A stretch of DNA of 64,000 bases from Chloroflexota bacterium (GTDB lineage Bacteria; Chloroflexota; Dehalococcoidia; Lucifugimonadales; SAR202-VII-2). The translations under genes were made by a program, and so were the position numbers. Positions 34,897 through 43,381 of this stretch are shown in pieces. The notes beneath the pieces were generated by a model. The model was given only the letters and a program-made list of their open reading frames with translations. It searched no databases and was not told the DNA's origin. Location of the stretch: positions 60,466 through 124,465 of the forward strand of contig QEVV01000008.1 of the NCBI GenBank assembly GCA_003228115.1. Direction: 5' to 3'. Position 1 is the stretch's first letter. Every line of letters begins with the position of its first letter.

Positions 34897-36632
34897 TGGA
34901 TGCTATCACCTTGGCCGTAACGCGTGGCAAGCTGGAGCGCCTGACTGACGAGATGGACATGCTCTTGGTCCAGGGCGCATTCTCCCCTATCATTTCAGAG
35001 GCCCACGACCGCGCCAGCGGCGTCTATGACGCCGAGACTGGAGACATCGTTGTCATGGGTACCAATGGGCTTCCAAACTTCGCCGTGACCATGCAGTACG
35101 CCGCCAAGGCAGTGCTGGAAAAGGCCGAAGCCGATGGAATCCACCCCGGCGATGTATTTCTGATCAACGACCCTCACGCCACAGGCACGCACCTCAACGA
35201 TATCAAGCTCATCAAGCCCGTTTTCCACGGCGACCGATTGGCCTGTCTCTTGGGTAACGTGGCCCATTGGCTGGATGTAGGCGGATCGGTTGCCGCCAGC
35301 TACAACCCTCGGGCCACGGAGATTTTCCAGGAAGGCATTGTCATCCCCCCCGTGAAGATCTACGACAAAGGGCAACTCAACGAAGTGGCCCTGGAAATCA
35401 TCGTCACCAATACCCGGCTGCCGATGGAGAACCGAGGCGACTTCTTTACGATGTTTGGCTGTCTGAAGGCCGGCGAAGCGAGGATACTGGAACTTATCGA
35501 CCGTTACAGCTTCGACACGTTCAACGAAGCGCTCAAGGAGTTGACGGAGCGCTCCGAGCGGCAGATGCGGTCATACATCGCCGAGATGCCTGACGGCAAA
35601 TACTTAGCCAACGCTCTTATGGACAACGACGGCATAGAAGATCGCACTCTTGAGATTGCCCTAGAGGTTGAAGTCCGAGGCGATGCCCTGATTTTCGACT
35701 TCACGGGCACCTCGGCTGCTTGCCGCGGGCCCTTCAATGCCGCTCCCCCAACAACAATGGCCGCCTGCTTCATAGCCTTGAAGCACATGTATCCTGACGT
35801 GCCGCTCAACGCGGGGTGTTTCAGGCCACTGAGCTTTGTTCTGCCGGAGCGCTCCATCGTGAGTGCACCAATAGGTTCCGGACAGGGCTTTTACCTAGAA
35901 GCGTCGCTTAGCGTCGCGGCCGCCACATTGACTGCCCTGGGTCAGGCCGTGCCCGAGCGGGCCGTGGGGCAACCCTTTGCAACCCTGCCCGCCGTGCTTA
36001 CGGCTGGGAAGCATCCGACGACGGGAAAGTTCACTGCAGGCTTGGTTGTATTGGAAGGTGGTGGATATGGAGGCAGCCAGGTTTCTGATGGTCTCATCAA
36101 TGGGGCCATAAGCGTTGGGGCTGCCCGAATGCCATCCCTTGAAGTGATGGAGCAACGCTATCCGGTGAAGTATTTGCACTACGGAATTCGCCAGGACTCC
36201 GGCGGCCCCGGAGAACACTCAGGCGGCCCGGGCACGGAGATAGACATGGAGTTTCTGGGGGTCGACACCAAGGCAACGGTGATGCTGGACTCGCAGAAGA
36301 ACGGGTCCCGTGGGGCCTTCGGGGGCGAGTCCGGTGGCACGTCCTCGGTGGAGTTCGAGATATCGGGGAAGGCCTTTGTTCCGCTGATGGGTAAAGAGGT
36401 AGGCCTCTCAGTCGGGGAAGGCGATCGAATAACTATCAAGAGCCCCGGTGGTGGTGGCCACGGGAATCCTCTAGACCGGAGCGCGGATTTGGTGGCCAGA
36501 GATGCCGTAAGGGGCTACGTCTCAATTGATGGGGCGCGGAGCCATTATGGTGTGGTGCTGCGCGAGGACCTATCCCTGGACGTGGAAGCCACTGAATTGC
36601 TACGTCTGGAACGGCGGGAAAGACAGGCGTAG
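34896..36632 (+). CDS. hyuB: Hydantoinase/oxoprolinase family protein, subunit B
   Basis: 578 residues. Family motifs: FSPIISEAHDRASGVYDAETGDIVV, GDVFLINDPHATGTHLNDIK, GNVAHWLDVGGSVAASYNPRATEIFQEG, PMENRGDFFTMFGCLKAGE, and YGIRQDSGGPGEHSGGPGTE near the C-terminus, ending with GGGGHGNPLDR. The conserved His/Asp/Glu residues around NDPHATGTH and DVGGS probably bind metal. ATG 34896 shares its first base with the hyuA stop (TGATG), so TTG 34893 is rejected. Works as a complex with HyuA. The Rieske oxygenase follows 76 bases later and may share the pathway. Confidence 0.93.
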   Translation: MDAITLAVTRGKLERLTDEMDMLLVQGAFSPIISEAHDRASGVYDAETGDIVVMGTNGLPNFAVTMQYAAKAVLEKAEADGIHPGDVFLINDPHATGTHLNDIKLIKPVFHGDRLACLLGNVAHWLDVGGSVAASYNPRATEIFQEGIVIPPVKIYDKGQLNEVALEIIVTNTRLPMENRGDFFTMFGCLKAGEARILELIDRYSFDTFNEALKELTERSERQMRSYIAEMPDGKYLANALMDNDGIEDRTLEIALEVEVRGDALIFDFTGTSAACRGPFNAAPPTTMAACFIALKHMYPDVPLNAGCFRPLSFVLPERSIVSAPIGSGQGFYLEASLSVAAATLTALGQAVPERAVGQPFATLPAVLTAGKHPTTGKFTAGLVVLEGGGYGGSQVSDGLINGAISVGAARMPSLEVMEQRYPVKYLHYGIRQDSGGPGEHSGGPGTEIDMEFLGVDTKATVMLDSQKNGSRGAFGGESGGTSSVEFEISGKAFVPLMGKEVGLSVGEGDRITIKSPGGGGHGNPLDRSADLVARDAVRGYVSIDGARSHYGVVLREDLSLDVEATELLRLERRERQA

Positions 36633-36708
36633 CCGGGTTGGGGAACTAAGAGCGTACTCCATAAGGAAAGCCCGGAAAGAGGAAGGCTGAAGTTCGCGGA
36701 GGAAGGCC

Positions 36709-37986
36709 ATGCTGACGGTTGAAGAAAACGACCTTATTACCAAGACCGGACCGGAAACGCCCATGGGTGGCCTGTTCCGCCGCTTCTGGCTTCCCGTCCT
36801 CCTTGCTGACGAGCTTCCGGGTCCGGACAGCCCACCTGTACGCGTCGAGGTCCTAGGCGAGCGGTTGGTGGCCTTCAAGGACACGGAGGGGCGGATAGGC
36901 TTTCTGGACCGTCGTTGTCCTCACCGGCAGGTTGACCTGTTCTGGGGCCGCAACGAAGAAGGTGGCCTACGCTGTGTCTACCACGGCTGGAAGTTTGATG
37001 TCGATGGAAGTTGTCTGGACATTCCCAACGCCCTTGAAGGCGAGACTTTCCGGGACAAGATCAAGACTTTCGCTGCCTACCCCGGGCTCGAAGCAGGCGG
37101 ACTCGTTTGGGTGTACATGGGTCCCAAGGCTCTCAAGCCTGAGTTGCCAGGTATGGAGTGGCTCAGACTACCGCCGAGCCACCGCTACGTTAGCAAGATA
37201 ATGCTGAGGGCCAACTACCTCCAACTCATGGAGGGCGATATGGACTCCAGCCACGTGGGGTTCCTGCATAGCAAAGCCGATGGCGGATACGGTGCCACTG
37301 AGCTTCAGTCAAGGCTTCAGCAGCAGATGTTCGTGGACAAGATGCCTCGATGGGAACTGAAGCCCACCGATTACGGAATCATGCTTGGCGCTCGCCGGGA
37401 GGGGGACAATGGCGAGGCTTCTTGGCGGGTCAACCAATGGCTCATGCCCAGCTTCACCATGATAGCCGCCAAGCCTGGAGCGCCTCCGCTGATCCAGCTC
37501 CGTATACCTGTGGACGACGAAAACAGCATGTTTATCCGGGTTGTCTGGCATCCCACGAGGCCCCTGTCGGATAAGGAGATGTACCAATACCGTGACGCAG
37601 GAATCTTCTTCCCGGAGCTGATTCCCGGCACCTTTACGCCCAAAGAAAACATGGACAACGACTACCTGATGGACCGGGCAATGCAGCGCAGCTACTCTTT
37701 CACAGGCATCAAGTCCATTCCGGCCCAGGACTTCGCTGTGCAGGAGAACCAGGGGGGCGGCCCACTGATGGACCGCAGCAATGAGCATCTCGTCAGTTCG
37801 GATACGGCTATCATCAACGTTCGGCGCAGACTGATTCAAACAGCAATCAATCTCCAAGAGGGCCAAGAGCCTCTGGAGCCCGTTGGCGTGGCTGCCGCCA
37901 ACGTCAGAGCTGTGGACATTGCACTTGGCTCAGACGAAGTTGTTTGGGATGGGGCGCGCGAATATTTGGAGGCTCGTTCCTGGTAG
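36709..37986 (+). CDS. Rieske [2Fe-2S] ring-hydroxylating oxygenase, alpha subunit (phthalate dioxygenase-like)
   Basis: 425 residues. The Rieske cluster motif is C70-x-H72-x16-C89-x2-H92 within RRCPHRQVDLF and LRCVYHGWKFD. The mononuclear iron site follows in LMEGDMDSSHVGFLHSKADG, giving the usual two His (HxxxxH) with Asp nearby. The layout matches phthalate 4,5-dioxygenase/vanillate demethylase-type single-component terminal oxygenases. They use NAD(P)H through a separate reductase, which is not seen here, to hydroxylate or O-demethylate aromatics. Start ATG 36709 has CGGAGGAAGG just upstream. The next gene is a ferritin-like protein 64 bases later. Confidence 0.93.
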   Translation: MLTVEENDLITKTGPETPMGGLFRRFWLPVLLADELPGPDSPPVRVEVLGERLVAFKDTEGRIGFLDRRCPHRQVDLFWGRNEEGGLRCVYHGWKFDVDGSCLDIPNALEGETFRDKIKTFAAYPGLEAGGLVWVYMGPKALKPELPGMEWLRLPPSHRYVSKIMLRANYLQLMEGDMDSSHVGFLHSKADGGYGATELQSRLQQQMFVDKMPRWELKPTDYGIMLGARREGDNGEASWRVNQWLMPSFTMIAAKPGAPPLIQLRIPVDDENSMFIRVVWHPTRPLSDKEMYQYRDAGIFFPELIPGTFTPKENMDNDYLMDRAMQRSYSFTGIKSIPAQDFAVQENQGGGPLMDRSNEHLVSSDTAIINVRRRLIQTAINLQEGQEPLEPVGVAAANVRAVDIALGSDEVVWDGAREYLEARSW

Positions 37987-38050
37987 CTGCCTAGAGACGC
38001 ATACCGTGATAGCATTCGGCCCGTAACCACCAGAGGCAGGAGGTAGACAA

Positions 38051-38821
38051 ATGGACGAACGAGAGAGCAAGAAACAACTTGAGGACATCAGTCAATATGC
38101 GGCCCGATTCTGGGCTGGTGAGGCCGAGATAGCCCGTACGTTCTTCAGCAAGCAACACACAAGCGAGGAGCACATTCGCTGGCTTCGCCTGCAGTGCTAC
38201 AAGGAGCTCTACGGCTCCGGCCTGCCTGCTTCCGGCAAGGGCATCATCCGTGGCTTGGTTGATGACGTAGTTGATGGCTATGACGGCCTGGAATCAGCAG
38301 TGGACCGGCATACCCTCATGCGCAACTCCGAGCTACTCTTCGAGGAGATCAAGCATTACGTTGCTTTCGCCGATCTATTGGAAGAGCTGACCAACGATAT
38401 GCCAGACCCGGAGGAGTTGAAGCAATATCAGTACATCGAAGACAAGAAGCTTGCTGAGATTCGGGCCAATCTTCGCAATGAGGCGAGGGGCCTTGGCGTT
38501 CTGGCGGCGTATTTCACCGAGGGTGGGGCTGCAGCTATCTTTCGGGAGGGCATGAACGCCAAGGGGGACGCCATCTCCGAGCGGATTGCCTATGCTTGCG
38601 GTCAGGTCTACGAGGACGAGGTTGACCACCAAGATTCCGGAGCGCATGGCCTTGAGTCAGCGGCGGAGAGTCTGGAAGACTGGATCAGGGTCCGAGAAAT
38701 GGTCACCGAGATCTGTATGCAGCGCCTTCGCATGCGCAATGAGCAGTTCGGCTTTCCTCTGACGGCGGAGCGCATCGAGGAGATTGCTCAAGGGAAAATA
38801 GACCCAGTACCGGCATCCTAG
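38051..38821 (+). CDS. Helical protein with two ExxH motifs, candidate diiron (ferritin-like or heme-oxygenase-fold) enzyme
   Basis: 256 residues, almost entirely helical and acidic, not assigned to a known named family. Two E-x-x-H motifs stand in long helices: LLFEEIKHYVAFADLL (near residue 100) and YEDEVDHQDSGAHGLE (near 190), with further carboxylates in NEARGLGVLAAYF. Two ExxH plus extra Glu is the ligand set of carboxylate-bridged diiron proteins such as ferritin-like oxygenases or HDO-type oxidases. AGGAGG precedes ATG 38051. It lies between a Rieske oxygenase and an amidohydrolase, so it might add another oxidative step. The diiron idea is inference. Confidence 0.6.
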   Translation: MDERESKKQLEDISQYAARFWAGEAEIARTFFSKQHTSEEHIRWLRLQCYKELYGSGLPASGKGIIRGLVDDVVDGYDGLESAVDRHTLMRNSELLFEEIKHYVAFADLLEELTNDMPDPEELKQYQYIEDKKLAEIRANLRNEARGLGVLAAYFTEGGAAAIFREGMNAKGDAISERIAYACGQVYEDEVDHQDSGAHGLESAAESLEDWIRVREMVTEICMQRLRMRNEQFGFPLTAERIEEIAQGKIDPVPAS

Positions 38822-38946
38822 CCGCAGCGGGAGTAACAGTAGCAAGGCCGGGATGAGGGCCTGACTGGCGAGTCTCTTCGTTGACAATCTTCCGGCCCTT
38901 GTGCTACTACGGGAACCACAATTTCAGAACCTGACGGGAGGCATTC

Positions 38947-40035
38947 ATGGCTACCAACGGTATCAGCGTATTCGACGGCGACGGCCACGTCTTTGAGGAT
39001 GTGGAGGCGATCAGCAAGCACATGCCCAATAATTGGCTGGACACGGCCCTGGTCAAGAACCTGGGCCTGTTCCCAGCTTTGGACCATCTTCGACACGGCC
39101 TGGCTTCACTGCCGCCGGGCACCTTCCAGAACCCCGGCCCGGACGGTTGGTCCAGGTTTTTGGATGAGTCGGGCATCGCCGGCACGGTGTTGTACCCCAC
39201 GAGCGCTCTTGGAATCGGGCGCATACCGGACCCTGACTACGCCATAGGTCTGACACGGGCCTACAACGACTGGCTGGCTGAGACCTACCAAAAGGATCCG
39301 CGCATTCAGGGGGTTGGCCTGCTGCCCATGCAGGACCCTGAGGCGGCTGTTGAGGAGTTGCGTAGGCTTGTCACGCAGCTGGGGATGGCGGGCGGTATGC
39401 TGCCAACCACCGGTCTGAAGTCGGACCTGGGGTCCCGAGAATACTGGCCGGTCTACGCTGAGGCTGACCGACTTGGGTGTTCCCTGGCCGCTCATGGAGG
39501 CTCTCATATCGGCTTCGGGTTCGACCAGCTGGCTATCCCTGCGGGCGTGCACGCGATGGGCCATCCCTTCTCTATAACGATTGCTTTTGTAAGCATGTTG
39601 CTACATGGCGTTTTCGACCACTATCCCAACGCCCGGTTTGGTTTCCTGGAGGCAGGCGTGGGTTGGTTCCTGATGGCCATCGAGCGCTGCACCGGTTCCT
39701 ACAGGACGTTGTCGCCGCTCAACCCTCGGAATGACTACATCAAGCTAGGGGATGGCGAGGAAATCGACGACTACATCAAACGGCAGATCGCAGAAGGACG
39801 GCTCTACATCGGCGTCGAGGGCGATGAGCCGACGTTGACATGGGCGATCAAGAACATGGGTGCGGGCGGCTTCGTCTTCTCCAGTGACTATCCGCATGAA
39901 GTGACGCTGCAGAGCATCATGGGGGAGATCAACGAGGTCCTTGAGAATGAGGAGCTGACCCAAGAAGAAAAGTCAGCGGTCTTGGGCGACAATGCCCGCC
40001 GCCTGTATGACCGACAGGCCGTACCAGCGAAGTAA
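38947..40035 (+). CDS. Amidohydrolase_2 family metal-dependent hydrolase (copy 5, divergent)
   Basis: 362 residues, less similar to copies 1-4: SVFDGDGHVFEDVEAISKH (D-x-H), LDESGIAGTVLYPTSALGI, CSLAAHGGSHIGFGF (His), YPNARFGFLEAGVGWFLMAIER, VFSSDYPHEVTLQSIMGEI (Asp), then NARRLYD, the common C-terminal end of the family. ACGGGAGG lies seven bases before ATG 38947. Residues around FGFDQLAIPAG and the S-SDYPHE motif resemble the branch often found beside Rieske and LLM oxygenases, where amidohydrolases cleave or decarboxylate ring-opened products. Followed by a hairpin terminator. Confidence 0.88.
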   Translation: MATNGISVFDGDGHVFEDVEAISKHMPNNWLDTALVKNLGLFPALDHLRHGLASLPPGTFQNPGPDGWSRFLDESGIAGTVLYPTSALGIGRIPDPDYAIGLTRAYNDWLAETYQKDPRIQGVGLLPMQDPEAAVEELRRLVTQLGMAGGMLPTTGLKSDLGSREYWPVYAEADRLGCSLAAHGGSHIGFGFDQLAIPAGVHAMGHPFSITIAFVSMLLHGVFDHYPNARFGFLEAGVGWFLMAIERCTGSYRTLSPLNPRNDYIKLGDGEEIDDYIKRQIAEGRLYIGVEGDEPTLTWAIKNMGAGGFVFSSDYPHEVTLQSIMGEINEVLENEELTQEEKSAVLGDNARRLYDRQAVPAK

Positions 40036-40056
40036 GCTATCACAGATAGCATTGGA

Positions 40057-40093
40057 CGATTCCCCCTCTTCTCAAAAGGAAGAGGGGGAATCG
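40057..40093. terminator. Hairpin terminator between convergent genes
   Basis: Perfect 15-base arms (CGATTCCCCCTCTTC and complement) around a seven-base loop TCAAAAG. Lies between convergent amidohydrolase copy 5 and the LLM oxidoreductase. The right flank is moderately T-rich. Confidence 0.8.
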
Positions 40094-40114
40094 TTCGTTA
40101 TGTGGGCACCCGCC

Positions 40115-41191
40115 TCAGTTTTTGAAGGGCGGCAGGATGTCCCGGCCGAAGGCCTCCATTGTTTCTTCCAACAGTTGAGGAAGCGGGGATAGGATGATGT
40201 GCCCCACGCCATGCTCCTGAAGCATCTCGATCTTTTCGCGGCACTGGTCTACCGTCCCCGCTATGCTCGTAGCCTGCAGCACGGCCTTCGTGATCAACGA
40301 TCGCTGCCAATCCTTGAGTTCCGTCAGATAGCCCCGATACGTGTCCAGGTGTCTTCGGTTGGGGTCGCCCTGGTAGTCGTCGCGGGCCTTGTATGCTTCG
40401 CTCACGGCGGCCATCTGGTCCCGTAGCTGGGGAGTTACGGATTCGGACTGGTTGGCCATCCTGCTGAAGTTGCGAGTGGGCGCGAGGCTCTTGGGGCCAA
40501 GAACCTCCCTCAGATGTTCGAATGTGGGTGTCTGTTCGGTGACGTAGACAGAGGGAGTAATGACAATTTCCAGGTCAGCTGCTCGCCTGCCGACCTCTTT
40601 GGCTCCCTCGTCTAGGTACGACCGGCAGGCCTCGAGGAGCCCAGGGTCGGTGAGACCTCCAAGGATTGCGGCATCGGCGATTCGTCCTGCTTGGTGGAGC
40701 CCCTTAGGTGCTGACGACGCCACATAGACGGGCACAGGGTCTTCCAAATTGAACCAGGGCCGGCTCCGATTGAGGAACCTGACGATGGCCTCGCCGGTGG
40801 ACAGGCTCACCTCTGTTTCCTCGCCCTTTAGCAACGATCGGACCTGTGCTACAAATGTCTCGAGTTCCGCCAGTGTTGCCCGACGCTGGCCCATCGCCTG
40901 CGTGGCAGAGTCGCCGACGCCGATGCCCAGGAGGACCCTCCCAGGAGCAAGGACGTTCAACGCTGCAATGCTGGAAGCGGTTACCGGCGCCGAACGAGTT
41001 AGCGGGTTAGTGACTCCAACCGCCAAAGCGATGCGCTCGGTCTGGACGGCGGCGGCGGCCATGGAGACAAACGGGTCGCCGAAGATGGCCGGGGAATCGA
41101 TGAAAAAGGCTGAGTCGAAGCCAAGGGCCTCGGCCTTTTTGACTAAGGCCCGGCTATGTGAGCCGGGAGTTATCAGGATGCCGAATTTCAT
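40115..41191 (-). CDS. LLM-class flavin-dependent oxidoreductase (F420- or FMN-dependent)
   Basis: 358-residue luciferase-like monooxygenase fold: KFGILITPGSHSRALVKKAEALGFDSAFFIDSP at the start, QTERIALAVGVTNPLTRSAP, LNVLAPGRVLLGIGVGDSA (the flavin-phosphate loop), PVYVASSAPKGLHQAGRIADAAIL. The N-terminus and GIGVGDSA are as in F420-dependent methylenetetrahydromethanopterin-reductase-like members; FMN use is equally possible. ATG 41191 follows GAGGT by three to four bases; an open extension to 41335 includes a repeat and is rejected. SAR202-type Chloroflexota carry many such paralogues, proposed to oxidise recalcitrant organics. Confidence 0.92.
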   Translation of the reverse strand: MKFGILITPGSHSRALVKKAEALGFDSAFFIDSPAIFGDPFVSMAAAAVQTERIALAVGVTNPLTRSAPVTASSIAALNVLAPGRVLLGIGVGDSATQAMGQRRATLAELETFVAQVRSLLKGEETEVSLSTGEAIVRFLNRSRPWFNLEDPVPVYVASSAPKGLHQAGRIADAAILGGLTDPGLLEACRSYLDEGAKEVGRRAADLEIVITPSVYVTEQTPTFEHLREVLGPKSLAPTRNFSRMANQSESVTPQLRDQMAAVSEAYKARDDYQGDPNRRHLDTYRGYLTELKDWQRSLITKAVLQATSIAGTVDQCREKIEMLQEHGVGHIILSPLPQLLEETMEAFGRDILPPFKN

Positions 41192-41217
41192 GGGACCTCG
41201 TGGGCTAGGAAGATTGA

Positions 41218-41269
41218 CCGCAGAGAGCGCGGAGCATCCCTTCGGTTTCGGTCTCCGCGTCCTCTGCGG
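41218..41269. repeat. Imperfect inverted repeat, CCGCAGAG-type intergenic element
   Basis: Arms of 17 bases at 41218-41234 (CCGCAGAGAGCGCGGAG) and 41253-41269 (CTCCGCGTCCTCTGCGG), with two mismatches, flanked by a further CTCCGCGG. Similar CCGCAGAG...GCGGAG repeats are scattered in many bacterial genomes. It lies between the divergent LLM and binding-protein genes. Confidence 0.6.
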
Positions 41270-41372
41270 TCTCCGCGGTGCAATTCCGCTGTCCGCACAG
41301 GATGCCACGAAGGGCCGGATTAGGTAAACTGGCACCCGCGACTACCCGTGAGACATCGTGCTGGAGGACGCC

Positions 41373-42371
41373 TTGGCCAAAAAGCTTCAACTCAGCTTTA
41401 GCTCTGACAGGAATCCTTACCTGGACCCCATTCTCGTTGGGGGCATGCAGCCTGATGGGATGGACTTGCAATCCACCGTCATGCAGTCGTCGAGGATATT
41501 TTGGTACCAGCTCCATGAGGCAAGATTCGACATCTCTGAGATGTCTATTTCGTCCTACCTCATATCGTTGGCCCGCGGCGACGATACCTGGGTGGGCCTG
41601 CCCATCTTCCACAGCCACCATTTCTTCCACACGTGGTCCATCATCCGCACCGACGCAGGCATCGAGCGGCCCGAGGACCTTAAGGGGAAGCGGATGGGGG
41701 TCATGGAGTACCAGATGACCGCCGCCGTCTGGATGCGCGGCGCCCTACTGCACGAGTTTGGGGTGGCGCCTGAGGATATGGAATGGTGGATGGAGCGCAC
41801 GGAGCAAAGCAGCCATGGGGGCGCGACCGGCTTCAAGGCTCCACCGGGGGTCAAGCTGAACCGCATCCCGGAGGACACCAACATTGGCGTGATGATGTCT
41901 GAAGGACAATTGGACGCCGCAGTGTTCTACCACAGGGACCCAGCGTCGGTGGACCGCAGCCGCATCGACCTGATGAGCCGTCCCGACATTCGCCACCTGT
42001 TTCCCGACGCTGCAACTGAATCGGAGCGGTACTACCAAAGCACGGGCCTTCATCCCGTCAACCACTGCATAGTGGTGCGGCGATCTCTTCTTGAAAAGCA
42101 CCCCTGGATCGCGTTGAACGTGTTCCGCACCTTTCGGGCGGCCAAGGATGACGTCGTCGCCCAGGGAAGGCAACTGATGGAGCCCTACTTCCAGACGGGC
42201 GCTTTCCCCAGCGACCGACGCTCAGCCGTCGCTGCTGACCCGCTGCCCTACGGCGTTAAGGCCAATCAGAAATTGCTGGAAACAGTCACCCAATACGTCT
42301 ATGAACAGGGCCTGACTGCTAGGAAAGTGGAAGTCGAAGAGATGTTCGCCCCCAGTACGCTGGGGCTGTAG
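41373..42371 (+). CDS. Periplasmic-binding-fold protein, 4,5-dihydroxyphthalate decarboxylase-like/NMT1-like
   Basis: 332 residues with no signal peptide: QLSFSSDRNPYLDPILVGGM, FDISEMSISSYLISLARGDD, LPIFHSHHFFHTWSIIRTDAGIERPEDLKGKRMGV, then FYHRDPASVDRSRI. This matches the group containing 4,5-dihydroxyphthalate decarboxylase, which has a type II binding-protein fold but is a cytoplasmic enzyme; absence of a signal peptide supports enzyme over transporter receptor. TTG 41373 has GGAGG five bases upstream and is preferred over GTG 41358. With the Rieske oxygenase upstream, decarboxylation of a dihydroxylated aromatic acid would make a coherent pathway; this is inference. Confidence 0.8.
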   Translation: MAKKLQLSFSSDRNPYLDPILVGGMQPDGMDLQSTVMQSSRIFWYQLHEARFDISEMSISSYLISLARGDDTWVGLPIFHSHHFFHTWSIIRTDAGIERPEDLKGKRMGVMEYQMTAAVWMRGALLHEFGVAPEDMEWWMERTEQSSHGGATGFKAPPGVKLNRIPEDTNIGVMMSEGQLDAAVFYHRDPASVDRSRIDLMSRPDIRHLFPDAATESERYYQSTGLHPVNHCIVVRRSLLEKHPWIALNVFRTFRAAKDDVVAQGRQLMEPYFQTGAFPSDRRSAVAADPLPYGVKANQKLLETVTQYVYEQGLTARKVEVEEMFAPSTLGL

Positions 42372-42406
42372 GCCCCCAAATGGGGCACGCACAGTTGAAG
42401 ACCTAA

Positions 42407-42441
42407 AAGAAGCGGGGCCCAGAAACTGGCCCCCGCTTCTT
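42407..42441. terminator. Hairpin terminator between convergent genes
   Basis: Sixteen-base arms (42407-42422, 42426-42441) with one mismatch and a three-base loop; outer AAGAAG/CTTCTT, inner GC-rich. Lies between the dihydroxyphthalate-decarboxylase-like gene and the IMPase-family gene. Confidence 0.8.
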
Positions 42442-42488
42442 GGTTCTATGGTGTAATGGAGAAGCCTGTCGGAGCCGATGGGAGGACG

Positions 42489-43304
42489 CTAGCTATTCAA
42501 CCAAGCGGAGCCCGAGGCTCGTTCCATGAACTGAGCCGCCAGGAGAGGGCTTGACGTGATAGCGTGTTCTGAGTCCAGCGTGGCGGGGTTGCCTTGGAGG
42601 TCCAAAATGACGGCGCCGGACTCTTGAGCCAGAATCAGTCCGGATGCGATGTCCCAGGGATAGAGACTCTGGTGGAAGTAGAGGTCGTAGCGCCCGGCGG
42701 CAGCCCAGGCCAAGCCCAGGGCGGCGGAGCCCATGATCCTGATGCCCTGTACCTTAGGCCACAGGCTGCGGGATAGGTCGAGAGCGTAGCCGCCAAGGTC
42801 GTCACGGTAGCCCAGATCCCCACCAACGATGCATTGCTCCAGGCTTTCCTCACTGGATGCCTTCATGGGGACGCCATTCAAGGTTGCCCCGTGCCCTTCC
42901 TCAGCCAGGAATAGCTCGTCCCGCATGGGGTCATAGGTAACGCCTAGGAACACGTGGTTGTCCTTGGCCAAGGCAATCACGACGCCAAAGTGAGGGATGG
43001 CAGAGGCATAGTTGCGTGTGCCGTCCAGGGGATCGATAACCCAGCAGTAGGGTGAGTCCGATTCGGAGCGCCCAGACTCCTCAGCCAGGACGCCGAAATC
43101 CGGGAACTCCTTACGAAGGTCGGAGAGAATCTGTTCCTCGGCCAACAGGTCCGTTTCCGTGACGATGTTGTTGCGGCCCTTATATTCGATCGTGTGGTCC
43201 GTGGAGAAACGCTCTCTAAGCGTTTGCCCTACTGCCCTAGCAGCGTCCTCAACAACGTTTCTTGCGGTGCGGCCGCTTGCGCCTAAGGGTGCTTCAATTG
43301 CCAC
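42489..43304 (-). CDS. Inositol monophosphatase family protein
   Basis: Mg-dependent sugar/inositol phosphatase fold, 271 residues. Metal-binding motifs: DFGVLAEESG (Glu of the first site), CWVIDPLDGTRNYASAIPHF (the DPLDGT motif) and YPWDIASGLILAQESG (second Asp). It may dephosphorylate inositol-1-phosphate, histidinol phosphate or PAP; the family cannot be split from sequence here. I set the start at GTG 43304, preceded by AGGCAGG, because a longer frame to 43430 runs into the upstream TfoX gene and its extra 42 residues are not conserved in character. Confidence 0.9.
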   Translation of the reverse strand: MAIEAPLGASGRTARNVVEDAARAVGQTLRERFSTDHTIEYKGRNNIVTETDLLAEEQILSDLRKEFPDFGVLAEESGRSESDSPYCWVIDPLDGTRNYASAIPHFGVVIALAKDNHVFLGVTYDPMRDELFLAEEGHGATLNGVPMKASSEESLEQCIVGGDLGYRDDLGGYALDLSRSLWPKVQGIRIMGSAALGLAWAAAGRYDLYFHQSLYPWDIASGLILAQESGAVILDLQGNPATLDSEHAITSSPLLAAQFMERASGSAWLNS

Positions 43305-43381
43305 TGATGCCTGCCTATTTAGTTTGGACCGAGGGTTTGTTGAGTTGGGTGATGGGCCCGCCGCTGACGAGGGAGGCGCCT

